The position numbers were made by a program, and so were the translations under genes. Below, in pieces: positions 27,065-37,262 of a DNA stretch of 64,000 nucleotides. The notes below the pieces were generated by a model that saw only the letters and a program-made list of their open reading frames with translations, was not told the origin of the DNA and did no database searches. Every line of letters starts with the position of its first letter. The first letter of the stretch is position 1. The stretch spans positions 248,001-312,000 of the forward strand of contig JALDRG010000004.1 of NCBI GenBank assembly GCA_031315995.1, given 5' to 3'. The stretch comes from Nitrospira sp. Its GTDB lineage: Bacteria; Nitrospirota; Nitrospiria; Nitrospirales; Nitrospiraceae.

Positions 27065-27424
27065 CTATTGCCGCCGCCGGCCGCGTTGCTGCATCATCTC
27101 GGAACAGCTTTGCGAGAGTTCCTGTTGATGCTCCTTCAGGCACTGCACGATCCGTCCTCCTCCCGCTTGTACGCCTGGACAGAGTTTTTTGACATCCTCG
27201 GCGCAGGCCTTCCGCACAGGATGGTCCCCCGAACCTTTTGCGTCAGGCCCTTTTCCAGGGCGAGGGGCCGACTCGGTCGCACCGGCCGGCTGATTCTGAC
27301 TGGTGGGGTCCGACGAATCTGTTGCCGACCAGAGGGGGTTATTTATCCCCCACAGTCCGATCGCCATCCCGCTCCAGAGCACAATCCGCATGGCACTTCT
27401 CAGAGACCCACGGTAAACATGCAT
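27065..27424 (-). CDS. Secreted Cys-rich-repeat (GLG1-like) protein
   Basis: A signal sequence (about 1-34), a low-complexity Ser/Gly/Pro stretch (35-70), then one Cys-rich repeat: C74-x7-C82-x12-C95-L-x10-C107, with CAEDVKKLCPG. This is the GLG1/Cys-rich FGFR-type repeat, also seen in the protein at the left edge of the window. An Arg-rich end (RGRRRQ) follows. GAAGGA lies about seven bases before ATG 27424. It probably acts in the periplasm or at the cell surface. The four Cys are likely disulfide-bonded; the function is unknown. Confidence 0.7.
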   Translation of the reverse strand: MHVYRGSLRSAMRIVLWSGMAIGLWGINNPLWSATDSSDPTSQNQPAGATESAPRPGKGPDAKGSGDHPVRKACAEDVKKLCPGVQAGGGRIVQCLKEHQQELSQSCSEMMQQRGRRRQ

Positions 27425-27650
27425 GACATTTCCTTCGGTTGATTGTGGACCACACTCCATCCGCACAGCCGGGATAGATTGGGCACGGCTTCTACCCGAC
27501 AGAGTGGCTCAACGCATCCGTAGGCGAATGGTTGACGCGCCCCCTCGGCTATGTCCGTCGTCCGAGCCAGGCCGACTTGCCCTGCAGCAGCATCTGAACC
27601 GCGCTGGACAGGCACTTGCGAAAATCTGCACGCTTGACTATTGTAGCGGG

Positions 27651-28520
27651 ATGCAACAAATCGCCCCGAGTTCTGTTCCCACTGACGTCGTCCATCGCAT
27701 TCACCACAAATTCTGGACCTACCTTCTGTTCTGGTCGATTGTCGCGGGGTCAGTGATCGCCGTTCCAGGCTATGGGCTGATCTATGGATACTCATGGCTG
27801 GATTGGACCATGTTCGCTATCCTCTATGTAGTCACCGGGCTGGGGATTACCGTGGGATACCACAGGCTCTTGACCCATCGCAGTTTCGAATGTCCCGACT
27901 GGGTCAAAGGCTGTCTGTTGATCGCCGGAGGCTGGGCGCTGCAAAACTCAGGAGCCAAATGGACGGCAGACCATCTGCGCCACCATGCGCACTGCGACGA
28001 TCCGGCCGATCCCTATAACGCCAAACGGGGGTTCTGGTACAGCCACTGCGGCTGGCTGCTCGATCCGGTGCCGTGCACCGATGAACGATTCGGCTCCCGT
28101 GTCCTGCAAGACCGTGTGGCCATGTGGCAACACCGCCACTATGCGGTGATTGTCCTGATCGGCCTAGCCCTCCCTTTTGTCGTAGGCTTCCTCCATAATG
28201 GCTGGAAGGGCGGAGTCGGGGGCTTCATGCTGGCCGGAGTCGGCCGCACGTTCGCCGTGTTGAACTCGACCTTCTGCATCAATTCGGTCTGTCACCTGTG
28301 GGGCGAGCAGCCGTACGGCACGACCGATTCGAGCCGCAACTCCTGGTTTGTCTCCTTGCTGACCTTCGGCGAGGGCTACCACAACTACCACCATACCTAT
28401 CCGAGCGACTATCGCAACGGACCGCTCTGGTACAACTTCGATCCGTCGAAGTGGTTGATCTTCACCTTGTCGAAATTGGGCCTGGCCTCTTCACTCAGGA
28501 CTGCCTCTTCCGGTAACTGA
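27651..28520 (+). CDS. Acyl-CoA/acyl-lipid delta-9 type desaturase
   Basis: A 289-residue membrane desaturase with four helices and all three histidine boxes of the di-iron centre: HRLLTH (71-76), HLRHH (108-112) and HNYHH (243-247). It introduces a double bond, normally at C9, into acyl chains, needing oxygen and an electron donor. No reductase lies beside it. ATG 27651 is the first plausible Met. A -10-like TATTGT lies only seven bases before it, with TTGCGA 17 bases further up, so a leaderless transcript is possible. Confidence 0.92.
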   Translation: MQQIAPSSVPTDVVHRIHHKFWTYLLFWSIVAGSVIAVPGYGLIYGYSWLDWTMFAILYVVTGLGITVGYHRLLTHRSFECPDWVKGCLLIAGGWALQNSGAKWTADHLRHHAHCDDPADPYNAKRGFWYSHCGWLLDPVPCTDERFGSRVLQDRVAMWQHRHYAVIVLIGLALPFVVGFLHNGWKGGVGGFMLAGVGRTFAVLNSTFCINSVCHLWGEQPYGTTDSSRNSWFVSLLTFGEGYHNYHHTYPSDYRNGPLWYNFDPSKWLIFTLSKLGLASSLRTASSGN

Positions 28521-28844
28521 GCCGCGCCTCGCGGCTCGCAACTTCTGGCTGGGGGCCATCCTCAGAACATTGACGTCGCACGATCACCACAAACTATTTT
28601 TCTCCTGCCGCTTAATCGTCTAGCATTCGCACCAGGCATCTGTTAGGATGCAGCGTGATCTCATGACGGGCCGCATGGGAATCATAGTTCCGGATGGCTC
28701 ATCACCGATGTTGTTTGTTACCGAGAAGTTGATCGGAAGTCAGACCCAAGTCGCCTCAATCATCGCGTCTTCGGCCCGCTCATTCCCCTCATATGTCTGT
28801 TCTCGCGTCGCCGACAATGTCACTATTCAAAAGGAGAGACCCCT
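28521..28844 (+). other. Intergenic leader region before the RRM gene
   Basis: About 320 bases with no supported gene. A frame from 28648 overlaps the RRM gene and has no family-like content. RRM cold-shock-type genes often have long leaders, and this stretch may be such a leader. No clear promoter was found. Confidence 0.4.
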
Positions 28845-29168
28845 ATGGGTACTAAATTGTATGTCGGCGGATTGCCGTATGCTGCCACTGAGTCGCAACT
28901 GAGCAACTTGTTTGCTTCTCACGGCACCGTTGAGTCGGCGCGCGTGATCACGGACAAGTTTACCGGACAATCGCGCGGCTTCGGCTTCGTGGAAATGTCC
29001 ACGGCAGAAGAAGCGAAGGCAGCGATCACGGCCTTGAACGGCTCGGACATGGATGGCCGTCAGCTTACCGTCAATGAAGCGAAGCCGCAAGAAGCTCGCT
29101 CCGGTGGCGGCGGCGGGGGTGGACGGTTCGGCGGCGGTGAAAACCGCGGCGGACGCAACCGCTTCTAA
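28845..29168 (+). CDS. Gly-rich RRM RNA-binding protein
   Basis: The 107-residue protein has one RNA recognition motif with RNP2 KLYVGG (residues 4-9) and RNP1 RGFGFVEM (44-51). A short tail of Gly and Arg follows (about 86-107). It resembles the small RNA-binding proteins (Rbp) of cyanobacteria and Nitrospirota, thought to be RNA chaperones, often cold- or stress-induced. A strong AAAGGAG lies before the ATG. A terminator follows directly, so it is monocistronic. Confidence 0.93.
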   Translation: MGTKLYVGGLPYAATESQLSNLFASHGTVESARVITDKFTGQSRGFGFVEMSTAEEAKAAITALNGSDMDGRQLTVNEAKPQEARSGGGGGGGRFGGGENRGGRNRF

Positions 29169-29174
29169 AAGGTT

Positions 29175-29190
29175 ACGAGATTCGTCTCGT
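29175..29190 (+). other. Short hairpin with TTCG tetraloop after the RRM gene
   Basis: ACGAGA-TTCG-TCTCGT forms a 6-bp stem with a stable UUCG loop immediately downstream of the stop codon and just ahead of the terminator. It may protect the 3' end of the mRNA. Confidence 0.5.
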
Positions 29191-29194
29191 CTCC

Positions 29195-29229
29195 GAAGGG
29201 GCGCTTCCTCCGAAGCGCCCCTTCTTTTT
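29195..29229 (+). terminator. Rho-independent terminator of the RRM gene
   Basis: A perfect 12-bp GC-rich stem (29195-29206 with 29213-29224), a 6-base loop and five T residues. It also serves the 3' side of the convergent arfB gene region. Confidence 0.92.
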
Positions 29230-29246
29230 GTCCTGCGCCGGTGCCG

Positions 29247-29663
29247 TCACTGCTCGTCCGGCTTTCCTCGCAACACTTTCAGTCTCGCCCGCTTGGTCTT
29301 ACTGTCCAACCTTCTCTTCGTTGATCCCTTGGTAGGCTTCGTCGGACGCCGCGGCGTCCGGGGCTTGGCTGCGGCCTGAATCAACTCCCGCAGACGATCC
29401 AATGCCAACGCGCGGTTCCGCTCCTGACTCCGTGAATCCTGAGCTTTGATAATGATCACGCCCTCCCGCGACACCCGATGGTCGCGCAAGGCCAGCAGTT
29501 GCTCTTTGTAGAAGGGCGGAAGGGACGAGGCAACGATATCGAAACGGAGGTGTATGGCGGAGGAAACCTTATTGACGTGCTGCCCACCGGCGCCTTGCGC
29601 CCTTACGGCCGTCAATTCAATCTCTTCATCCGGGATGGTGACATGCGTTGAAATAGACAACAT
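29247..29663 (-). CDS. arfB: Alternative ribosome-rescue factor ArfB
   Basis: Peptidyl-tRNA hydrolase that frees ribosomes stalled on non-stop mRNA. The 138-residue protein has the release-factor GGQ (26-28, in AQGAGGQHVNKVSSA) and the SREGVIII-x-A-Q segment. A basic C-terminal tail (about 100-138, many Lys/Arg) enters the mRNA channel. That order is diagnostic of ArfB/YaeJ/ICT1 rather than RF1/RF2. ATG 29663 is preferred to a GTG six codons upstream. Confidence 0.92.
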   Translation of the reverse strand: MLSISTHVTIPDEEIELTAVRAQGAGGQHVNKVSSAIHLRFDIVASSLPPFYKEQLLALRDHRVSREGVIIIKAQDSRSQERNRALALDRLRELIQAAAKPRTPRRPTKPTKGSTKRRLDSKTKRARLKVLRGKPDEQ

Positions 29664-29857
29664 AGCGGTTAGATCCTGCACCAGACGGTGACGAGAACGT
29701 ACTCGGGAGACGGGCGGGAGTCAACCACCTCAGCACACACACCTTATTCGCTCTGACATTCACCCGATCACACGCCCCTCCCTGCTTGATGGAACTGTAT
29801 CCATGAACGGGGTATGATACTAGTATTTTACCCTTTACTCCCCGACACAAGATTGCG

Positions 29858-31630
29858 ATGGAATCTGTGCAGAACAACGCACCCGCTACCGCTACGTTGG
29901 TATCGGATAGACGCAGATCGGCCAAAAGAATCCTTCCGCTGGTCCTGCTTCTTTGTTTTTTCATCGCTACGGCATTGGGACTCTATGCGTTGTCGTTCCT
30001 CCGAACGATGCTGGTCTCAGAACGTGGGCGAGAATTAGCCATGAATGCCGCCGCGGTCGCAGATACCCTCGACCGCGTCATGTTCGAACGGTTCGGCGAT
30101 ATCCAGCTATTTGCGTATGACGGCGTGCTCCGGGTCGGCACCGGGCCTGAAAAGACCGCCCGGCTCCTGGACTACAAACGACTCTATCAATACTATTCCT
30201 GGTTGGGCGTCGCCGATGAGAAGGGGCAACTCATCGCCGCCACCGACCCGCTGCCCGCACAGGGGACCCAAGGCTTGAACCCCGAGTCATTCGAGCTGGT
30301 GCGCAGAACCGGACGGGTTCACTTCGAAGACATGCAGCCCTCCCCCGCATTGCATAGAAAGATGACTATCGGATTCACGGCGCCCATCTATGGTCCAAAA
30401 GGAGAGTTTCATGGGGTGGTAGCTAGCCGAGTGCCCTTTGAGTATCTTCAGTCGATCTTCGAGCAAGAAGGCAGGCTGCGATACGGAGAAAGCGCCTATG
30501 ACTGGCTGCTGCTCGACCGGGAGGGGACGGTCCTCAGCGAAAAAAATCGCCCCTCGAATCTGAACGGCAGTCCGGTGAAGATAGACTTCCCTTCGCAAGC
30601 CCAAGCCGTCATCGATCGAGAGCACCCCGGTTTCGTGCAAGAAACCCACCGTCGCCAGGGAAACGCGGTCGTCACCGGCTATGCATGGACCAGAGGCTAT
30701 CGCAACTTTCATGGATTCGACTGGCTGGTCCTGTTTCGCCTGGACCGTGATCAGGTGTACGCTCCGGTCGATCGACTGATATGGATGGTGGGAGGGATCG
30801 GATTACTGGTCATCCTCCCCCTCACTGGTTATGGCATCTGGGCCTCGTGGGAACTGGGACGGGAGAGGAATGAACTGATCAAAGCGCGGCAGGATTTGGA
30901 GCAGTCCGTGACAGAACTCGGCCGTTCCAATGCCGACCTCCAACAGTTCGCCTATGTGGCGTCGCACGACTTGCAGGAACCCCTCCGGATGGTGAGCAGC
31001 TACACGCAACTCATCGCGAAACGCTACAAGGGGAAGCTCGATGCGGATGCGGATGAATTTATCGCCTTCGCCGTGGACGGCGCCAATCGTATGCAACGGC
31101 TCATCCAAGACCTCCTGGCCTATTCGCGAGTCAATACGGGAGGCCGACGATTCGAACCGACAGCCATGGAGACGGTTCTAAACTCTGCGCTCGCCAATTT
31201 GGTGAACGCCGTCAAGGAAAGCCAGGCCATCATCACCCATGACCCGTTGCCGACGGTGATGGGCGACGACAGACAGTTGGCGCAATTGTTCCAAAATCTG
31301 CTGAGCAATGCCGTCAAGTTCAGCGGGGCGCAACCGCCACGCATACATATCGCCGCGAAGCAAGCCGAGGGTGAATGGTTATTTTCCGTTCGCGATCATG
31401 GCATCGGAATCGATCCACAATATGCGAATCGGATTTTTGTGATTTTCCAACGGCTCCACACGAGAGAAGAATATCCGGGGACCGGCATCGGCCTGGCCAT
31501 TTGCAAAAAGATCGTCGAACGCCATGGCGGACGTATGTGGGTGGAATCGGAACCAGGCAAGGGAGCTACCTTTTATTTTACCACGCCCGAGGAGGATCCC
31601 GCCCCATCGACGCGGACGCTGAATCGCTGA
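29858..31630 (+). CDS. Membrane sensor histidine kinase with periplasmic sensor domain
   Basis: The 590-residue kinase has one membrane helix at about 24-47, a roughly 260-residue periplasmic region resembling a dCache/CHASE-type sensor, and a second helix at about 308-331. A short coiled coil leads to HisKA with SHDLQEPL (H370), and the HATPase domain follows with N box [11 protein letters not shown] and G boxes GIGID and GTGIGLAI. The wording [14 protein letters not shown] is typical of bacteriophytochrome-like kinases that pair with single-domain receivers such as the gene that follows 24 bases downstream. The ligand is unknown. Confidence 0.9.
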   Translation: MESVQNNAPATATLVSDRRRSAKRILPLVLLLCFFIATALGLYALSFLRTMLVSERGRELAMNAAAVADTLDRVMFERFGDIQLFAYDGVLRVGTGPEKTARLLDYKRLYQYYSWLGVADEKGQLIAATDPLPAQGTQGLNPESFELVRRTGRVHFEDMQPSPALHRKMTIGFTAPIYGPKGEFHGVVASRVPFEYLQSIFEQEGRLRYGESAYDWLLLDREGTVLSEKNRPSNLNGSPVKIDFPSQAQAVIDREHPGFVQETHRRQGNAVVTGYAWTRGYRNFHGFDWLVLFRLDRDQVYAPVDRLIWMVGGIGLLVILPLTGYGIWASWELGRERNELIKARQDLEQSVTELGRSNADLQQFAYVASHDLQEPLRMVSSYTQLIAKRYKGKLDADADEFIAFAVDGANRMQRLIQDLLAYSRVNTGGRRFEPTAMETVLNSALANLVNAVKESQAIITHDPLPTVMGDDRQLAQLFQNLLSNAVKFSGAQPPRIHIAAKQAEGEWLFSVRDHGIGIDPQYANRIFVIFQRLHTREEYPGTGIGLAICKKIVERHGGRMWVESEPGKGATFYFTTPEEDPAPSTRTLNR

Positions 31631-31653
31631 CGGAAGGAAGGAGCAGGAATTGT

Positions 31654-32115
31654 ATGGTACCAGAGTTGGTGAAGCCCATCGAGATTCTGCTGATCGAGGA
31701 TAACCTGGGCGATGTTCGCCTGACGATGGAAGCGCTCAAGGAAGCCAAGGTCGTGAACAATCTGACCGTGCTGAAAGACGGTGAGGAGGCTTTGGCCTAT
31801 CTGCGCCGACAGGGTCCTTATGCCGGCGCCAAGCGACCCCACCTGATCCTGCTCGACTTGAATCTGCCTCGAAAAGACGGACGGGACGTGCTGGCTCAGA
31901 TCAAGGCCGAGGAGCCGTTGAAACGCATTCCGGTAGTCGTACTGACGACCTCGGAAGACGAACAGGATGTTCTGAAGAGTTACAACCTTCACGCTAACTG
32001 CTACATCACAAAGCCGGTGGATCTGGATCAATTCATTCGGGTGGTGCGATCCATCGAAGACTTTTGGCTCGGGATCGTCGTGTTGCCGGTCCCACCGCAA
32101 AACGGTACCAGGTGA
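31654..32115 (+). CDS. Single-domain response regulator (Rcp1/CheY-like)
   Basis: The 153-residue receiver has the acidic pocket (IEDN, about 15-17), phospho-acceptor D68 in LLDLNLP, Thr in VLTTSED and Lys in YITKP. It has no output domain. The short insert [14 protein letters not shown] is typical of receivers paired with bacteriophytochrome-type kinases. It follows the kinase at 29858 and overlaps the next gene by GTGA, so the three genes are coupled. Confidence 0.92.
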   Translation: MVPELVKPIEILLIEDNLGDVRLTMEALKEAKVVNNLTVLKDGEEALAYLRRQGPYAGAKRPHLILLDLNLPRKDGRDVLAQIKAEEPLKRIPVVVLTTSEDEQDVLKSYNLHANCYITKPVDLDQFIRVVRSIEDFWLGIVVLPVPPQNGTR

Positions 32116-35108
32116 GCACCGGTCCCGCACATATCCTGCTGGTTGAAGACAATGCCGGCGATGCTCGCCTGCTGAGGGAACTCTTGACGGAAACCGGCGC
32201 CGACCGGTTCACCCTCAGGCATGTCGAGCGGCTCGATGCCGCCATCCAATGCCTGAATCAGGCCGCGTTCGACATCATTCTCCTGGATCTTTCGTTGCCC
32301 GACAGCCAAGGGGCCGAGACACTATTCAGGATGCACGCGGCGGCGCAAGGGATTCCGATCGTGCTGGTGACCGGACGGGAAGATGAGGAATTAGGACTGC
32401 AGCTCATCCAAGCGGGAGCCCAGGACTATCTTGTGAAAGGACAGACGACCGCCCTGCTCTTGGCACGCGCCCTGAAGTATGCAGTCGAACGCAAGCGGCT
32501 GGAGGAAGACCTGCGTCAGAAAACGCGCTTTCTCCAGTCCGTGCTGGACAACATGGCCGAAGGCGTGGTGATGGCCGATGAAAGGGGAACGTTCCAAATG
32601 TGGAACCAGGCCGCTGAACGTATCATCGGAAGCGGTCCGGCCGACATAGGAATCGGACAATGGTCCCAGCATTATGCTCTATTCTTACCGGACAGGGTCA
32701 CACCGTACCCGTCAAATGACTTACCGCTGGCAAGAGCGATCCGTGGAGAATCCGTGACCGATGCCTTAATCTTTTTTCACCGGCCGCATTGGCCGGGCGA
32801 GGCCTGGCTCAGCGTGACGGCTAGGCCATTGCTGGATGACACCGGGCAACTCCGCGGAGGGGTTGCCGTCTTTCGGGACATCACCGCCGCAAAGCGAACC
32901 GATGAAGCGCTCCGGGACAGCCAAGAACGGTATCGACTGCTGGTCACCAAAGCCAGTGACATCATCTATAGAACGGACGCATCGGGCCGATTCACTTTTG
33001 TGAACCCGGTCGCCATGCGCATCATGAAATATGCGGAACCGGAGCTGTTGGGGCGCCGATTCATCGAGTTGATTCATCCCGATCATCAGCCGGCGGCCGA
33101 ACGATTCTATGGACGACAGTTCGTCCGTAAACAACCCAGCACCTATTACGAGTTTCTCGCCCTGGCCAAGGATGGCAGCGAAGTGTGGATCGGCCAGAAT
33201 GTGCAAGTTCTTCTGGAACAGGGCACGGTCGTCGGGTTCCAGGCGGTGGCCCGTGACATCACGGACCGCAAACGGGCGGAGGAGGCGCGGCTGGAGAGTG
33301 AAGAACGGTTGCGGTCGATCGTGCAATCAACCGGCGACGCGATCATTCTGATGGATACCCGCGGGCAGGTGGCCTTCTGGAACAGCGGCGCTGAAACGAC
33401 CTTTGGTTATACGGCCGAGGAGATGTTGGGGCAATCGGTAACCCGTATTATTCCACAACGACTCCGCGAAGCGCACCAACGAGGCGTCGAACGGGTTGCC
33501 GCAGCCGGCCGATTGACCTTACAGGCAGACATGTTTGAACTGATCGGTCTTAGGAAAGACGGAACTGAGTTTCCGTTGGAGTTCAGCCTGGCGGCTTGGA
33601 CGGCCAAGTCCGCACTCTTCATCACCGGCATCATTCGCGATATCAGCGAGCGCAGACAGGCAGAGTCGGCACTGCGGGATAGCGAAGAACGGTTCAGAGC
33701 GATTATGGACAATAGTCCGGCCTTGATTTTCATCAAAGACCTTGCCGGACGCTATCTCCAGGCGAACCGTCAGTTTGAAATCATTTCCCATTTGTCCCCT
33801 GGAGATCTCGCCGGCAAGACCGACGAAGAAGTCTTCCCTCCGGAACAAGCCGCCGCATTTCGAGACAACGACCGTCAGGTCTTGGAGACCGGAGCGCCCA
33901 TGAAATTCGAAGAATCGGTGCTCCATGACGACGGCCTCCACACCAGCATCGTCGTCAAGTTTCCCCTGCTCAATGCGCAAGGCCGGTGCTATGCCTTGTG
34001 CGGCATCGCTACCGATATTACGGACCGGAAACGGGCGGAAGAAGCCAGACAACAGCTCGCGCAGGATCGTTTGCTGCTGTTGGAGTCCACCGGAGAAGGG
34101 ATATATGGCATTGACCGCCAGGGCCGCTGCACCTTCATCAATTCAGCTGCAGCGCGCATGCTGGGCTATCTCTCGGAGGAGCTCCTCGGCCAGGATATGC
34201 ATGAGCGCATCCATTATTCCTTCCCGGATGGCACCGCATACTCCAATGCGGCCTGCCGGATCCAAGAGACGCTCGAACGCGGGAGAGGCCAGAAGGTCGA
34301 TGATGAAGTCTACTGGCGGAAAGACGGCACGGCATTTCAGATCGAATACTCCTCGTTCCCCGTCTTGGAGCAGGACCGCATCATAGGAGCCGTGGTGGTG
34401 TTTCTTGACATCACCGAGCGCAAACTAGTCGAGCAACAGCTGATGCTCTCGCACGATCAACTCAGAAAACTGACCGCACGGCTCGAATCGGTACGGGAAG
34501 AGGAGCGAATTCTAATCGCCCGTGAGATCCATGACGAATTGGGTCAAGCATTGACAGGGGTGAAACTTGACCTCTGGCAGTTACGCGACCAACTATCCGT
34601 GGTCGCTCCTACGTCGCTGAAAAGGCTGGAGTCGATTACCACGCTGGTCGACGGCACGATCCAGTCGGTTCAACGGATCGCCACAGAGTTGCGCCCTGTC
34701 GTCCTCGATCAACTCGGCCTCATCCCTGCCATCGAATGGCAGGCCCATGAATTTCAGACACGCACAGGGATTCAATGCACGCTCGACGTTTATCTACGCA
34801 CTGTCACGTTGTCTCATGCCGGCTCGACGGCCATGTTCAGAATTTTTCAGGAGATCCTGACCAATGTGGCTCGCCATGCCCGGGCTTCCGTCGTCCATAT
34901 TACCCTTCAGGAGCAGGCCGGCAGCCTTGTGCTGGAAGTGCGCGACAACGGCCGCGGCGTCACCGATGCTGAATTGGCCGACCCCCATTCTCTGGGCTTG
35001 GTGGGGATGCGGGAGCGAGCCCTGCTTCTGGGTGGTGAAATCATCTTCACGGGGCGTTCAGGGACGGGCACGGCGGTGAGGGTCCGGATTCCTCTTGGTC
35101 AGGCGTAG
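32112..35108 (+). CDS. Receiver-multi-PAS histidine kinase (HisKA_3, NarL-partner type)
   Basis: The 998-residue soluble hybrid kinase starts with a receiver domain (about 5-125, acceptor in [10 protein letters not shown]). Five PAS domains follow, each opening with an LLxxx..D.I-type strand and joined by [15 protein letters not shown] linkers, spanning about 150-785. Next come a HisKA_3 dimerisation domain ([20 protein letters not shown], His in REIHDE) and a HATPase ([20 protein letters not shown]). HisKA_3 kinases phosphorylate NarL-type regulators such as the next gene. GTG 32112 gives a 4-base overlap with the preceding regulator. No membrane segment is present, so it senses a cytoplasmic signal. 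Redox or ligand binding by PAS is possible but unproven. Confidence 0.9.
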   Translation: MSTGPAHILLVEDNAGDARLLRELLTETGADRFTLRHVERLDAAIQCLNQAAFDIILLDLSLPDSQGAETLFRMHAAAQGIPIVLVTGREDEELGLQLIQAGAQDYLVKGQTTALLLARALKYAVERKRLEEDLRQKTRFLQSVLDNMAEGVVMADERGTFQMWNQAAERIIGSGPADIGIGQWSQHYALFLPDRVTPYPSNDLPLARAIRGESVTDALIFFHRPHWPGEAWLSVTARPLLDDTGQLRGGVAVFRDITAAKRTDEALRDSQERYRLLVTKASDIIYRTDASGRFTFVNPVAMRIMKYAEPELLGRRFIELIHPDHQPAAERFYGRQFVRKQPSTYYEFLALAKDGSEVWIGQNVQVLLEQGTVVGFQAVARDITDRKRAEEARLESEERLRSIVQSTGDAIILMDTRGQVAFWNSGAETTFGYTAEEMLGQSVTRIIPQRLREAHQRGVERVAAAGRLTLQADMFELIGLRKDGTEFPLEFSLAAWTAKSALFITGIIRDISERRQAESALRDSEERFRAIMDNSPALIFIKDLAGRYLQANRQFEIISHLSPGDLAGKTDEEVFPPEQAAAFRDNDRQVLETGAPMKFEESVLHDDGLHTSIVVKFPLLNAQGRCYALCGIATDITDRKRAEEARQQLAQDRLLLLESTGEGIYGIDRQGRCTFINSAAARMLGYLSEELLGQDMHERIHYSFPDGTAYSNAACRIQETLERGRGQKVDDEVYWRKDGTAFQIEYSSFPVLEQDRIIGAVVVFLDITERKLVEQQLMLSHDQLRKLTARLESVREEERILIAREIHDELGQALTGVKLDLWQLRDQLSVVAPTSLKRLESITTLVDGTIQSVQRIATELRPVVLDQLGLIPAIEWQAHEFQTRTGIQCTLDVYLRTVTLSHAGSTAMFRIFQEILTNVARHARASVVHITLQEQAGSLVLEVRDNGRGVTDAELADPHSLGLVGMRERALLLGGEIIFTGRSGTGTAVRVRIPLGQA

Positions 35109-35186
35109 TCGGCCCGTCGCCGGGACGCAACACGGGGCATCGCGCGTTCAGCCTCTCAGGCGCAATAGCGGAAGGAGAACCCTGCT

Positions 35187-35831
35187 GTGACAAGAATTCT
35201 CGTGGTGGATGATCACGCCGTGGTCCGACAGGGCGTCAAACAAATTCTCAGCGAACAGTTCCATGGGGCCGTCCTCGGCGACGCTCAAAACGCGGAAGAG
35301 ATGATCGCGCAGGTGGGGAAGCACAGTTGGGATATTGTGATTCTCGATGTCGGCATGCCCGGGAAGAGCGGACTCGACGCGCTCAAAGAGCTCAAACAGG
35401 CCCGGCCGAAACTCCCCGTCCTCGTCCTGAGCGGCTATCCGGAAGACCAGCTGGCGTTACGAATGTTAAAGGCGGGCGCGGCCGGCTACCTGTCGAAAGA
35501 CAGTGCGCCGAACGAACTCGTGCAAGCCCTCCGGAAGATCCTCGGCGGCGGCAAATTCGTCAGTGCGGCAGTGGCGGAACTCCTGGCCCTGAATCTGGAG
35601 AGTGATTGGGATAAACCGCTGCACGAGCAATTGTCTGATCGCGAGTATCAGGTCATGTGTTTAATCGCGGTGGGGAAAAGTTTGAAAGACATCGCGGACG
35701 ATTTATGCGTCGGCATCAGCACCATCAATACCTATCGGGCGCGCATTCTCGAAAAAATGCAACTGAAGAACAACACCGAATTGACGCATTACGCGATAGA
35801 ACATCGCCTCGTCAATCGGCTCATCAGCTGA
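35187..35831 (+). CDS. NarL/FixJ-family response regulator
   Basis: The 214-residue regulator has a receiver with DD at 8-9, acceptor D54 in VILDVGMPG and Lys in YLSKDSAP. A LuxR-type HTH (about 150-205) follows: LSDREYQVMCLIAVGKSLKDIA with STINTYRARILEKM as recognition helix. GTG start with GGAAGGAG upstream. It is the likely partner of the adjacent HisKA_3 kinase. Its target genes are unknown, and the next genes downstream are not clearly promoter-linked. Confidence 0.92.
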   Translation: MTRILVVDDHAVVRQGVKQILSEQFHGAVLGDAQNAEEMIAQVGKHSWDIVILDVGMPGKSGLDALKELKQARPKLPVLVLSGYPEDQLALRMLKAGAAGYLSKDSAPNELVQALRKILGGGKFVSAAVAELLALNLESDWDKPLHEQLSDREYQVMCLIAVGKSLKDIADDLCVGISTINTYRARILEKMQLKNNTELTHYAIEHRLVNRLIS

Positions 35832-36104
35832 GATCCTTCCTTTCTGTCATCATTGCCTATCCGTTCCCGCTCGACAAAGTTTCCTTCGTAGCATAAACGT
35901 CGACACACGCGGTCGACAAAACGGCGACGCCTAAATTGCGTAAAGGGCTATGCTTCCCGGAACCTACTTCCGGTACAGATAGCACCGTCGCCGCGATCTG
36001 GTTGCGAGATCGTTTGCACCGTCATTCGGAAGAGAGAAGCAGGTGGCATGGTTGAGCTGGTCCCTCCTTACAACTCAAATCATAACCGGTCAGAAGAGGA
36101 TGAC

Positions 36105-36383
36105 ATGCCCGAGGTCTACGAGACAGAGGCCCTCGTTATCCGAGACCTGGAACGGCAGGGGCCATGCACCTTGGATGCACTGGCCTATAGATTCCCCCCC
36201 TGCACCTGGAACCAGATATTCATAGCGGTCGATGCCCTGTCGCGGAAAGGCACGATCTCCATCCAACCCCGTGCTCGCTGCCAATATCTGGTTTCTCTCG
36301 CGCCTGTCCACACAGACACTTTGCGCCATTTCGATCAGGACAGGCGGGTAGCGGAGAGCCGACGAACTACCCATGGTTTCTAG
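36105..36383 (+). CDS. Small hypothetical protein, possible winged-helix
   Basis: 92 residues from ATG 36105 (AGAGGA just upstream); ATG 36048 is an equally possible in-frame start with AGGTGG before it. The core LDALAYRFPPCTWNQIFIAVDALSRKGTIS looks like a helix-turn-helix followed by a beta hairpin (wing), so it may bind DNA. No family is recognised. Its end overlaps the next gene's possible longer start but not its chosen one. Confidence 0.5.
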   Translation: MPEVYETEALVIRDLERQGPCTLDALAYRFPPCTWNQIFIAVDALSRKGTISIQPRARCQYLVSLAPVHTDTLRHFDQDRRVAESRRTTHGF

Positions 36384-36408
36384 CGGAGATACAGGGGGAG
36401 GCCTACAC

Positions 36409-36840
36409 ATGAGCGCGGCAATAACCAGCATCAAACAGACAGGAAGATCCCGTGTCATGATCGTCGATCCTGAATGGCAATTCGGACTCAAACTGGCGGA
36501 TTGCCTCGCGACCAATGGGTATCATGCCGTCCTCGTTCGAGACCTTCAATCGATGCTCACCGAGATCGGGGATATACAGCCGGAAGCCATCCTGCTTCGC
36601 TCAGGCTCTTGCAATGAGGAACGGCGGACCGCTCAATCTGATACTCTCAGGGCCCTCCATATCATCTACCCAGAAGCGCCGGTGTTGACAGTCGCCGAAC
36701 AGCTGCGAGACGCGCCGGACGCCCTCTCCACGCCAATCGACGCTCGCGCAAGTCGTGAGACTTCGCCCGTGCACCATCGCGTCGAGGAGCTGCTGCGAGC
36801 AACGCTCAATATTCCATGTGTACGCGCATCCCTGACGTGA
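36409..36840 (+). CDS. Degenerate receiver-domain protein
   Basis: 143 residues from ATG 36409, with GGGGGAGG upstream. It has a receiver-like start (RVMIVDPEWQFGLKLADCLATNGY) and the fold pattern of beta-3 (PEAILLRSG), but the phospho-acceptor position is Arg where receivers have Asp. The Lys/Thr of a normal receiver is also not evident. There is no output domain. It is probably a phosphorylation-independent adaptor or a decayed receiver. It lies in the small-gene cluster with another pseudo-receiver at 37698. Confidence 0.65.
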   Translation: MSAAITSIKQTGRSRVMIVDPEWQFGLKLADCLATNGYHAVLVRDLQSMLTEIGDIQPEAILLRSGSCNEERRTAQSDTLRALHIIYPEAPVLTVAEQLRDAPDALSTPIDARASRETSPVHHRVEELLRATLNIPCVRASLT

Positions 36841-36895
36841 TGCGTTCATCTTGGGAAGCACACCACTCACTCGGACTCAATAGGGAGGTTCAGCT

Positions 36896-37207
36896 ATGGC
36901 ACAGCGACGGTTAAGGGCCATCGAAGACAGCGTCCGGATGCCGAGTCGATCCACAATGGAGATGGAAACCTCGGCCCGACAACGGTCGGGTCCTGAGAAG
37001 CCGCCACAGCAGGCGGGTGGCGAGGCGACGACCGAGGAAATCAGGACGCGGATCGAGAAGCTGGCCTATGAGCTCTATCAGCAACGGGGGCGGCAGGACG
37101 GGTACGACCGTCAAGACTGGCTGGAAGCCGAACGATTGACGCTCGCAGAATCAGCGATCGCGCGCCAAGACGGATCTAACCGTCTCTCGACTTCGTTCCA
37201 GGCGTAA
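36896..37207 (+). CDS. DUF2934-domain protein
   Basis: 103 residues, with GGGAGG before the ATG. The C-terminal half contains the DUF2934 pattern: IRTRIEKLAYELYQQRGRQ, then YDRQDWLEAERLT, as found in many small proteobacterial and Nitrospirota proteins of unknown function. The N-terminal half is polar and probably disordered. No signal peptide is seen. Confidence 0.75.
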   Translation: MAQRRLRAIEDSVRMPSRSTMEMETSARQRSGPEKPPQQAGGEATTEEIRTRIEKLAYELYQQRGRQDGYDRQDWLEAERLTLAESAIARQDGSNRLSTSFQA

Positions 37208-37262
37208 CGCGTGAAACGATGAGAATATCGCACAGAGAAGATCCCGTAGGGAAAACAGTACG

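Noticed and set aside
28648..28902. 84-codon frame before and into the RRM gene
   Set aside because: Overlaps the start of the well-supported RRM gene, no ribosome site, no family-like content.
35905..35930. GTCGAC...GTCGAC repeat in the gap after the NarL regulator
   Set aside because: Two copies of a six-base palindrome a few bases apart; too short to call an operator without conservation data.
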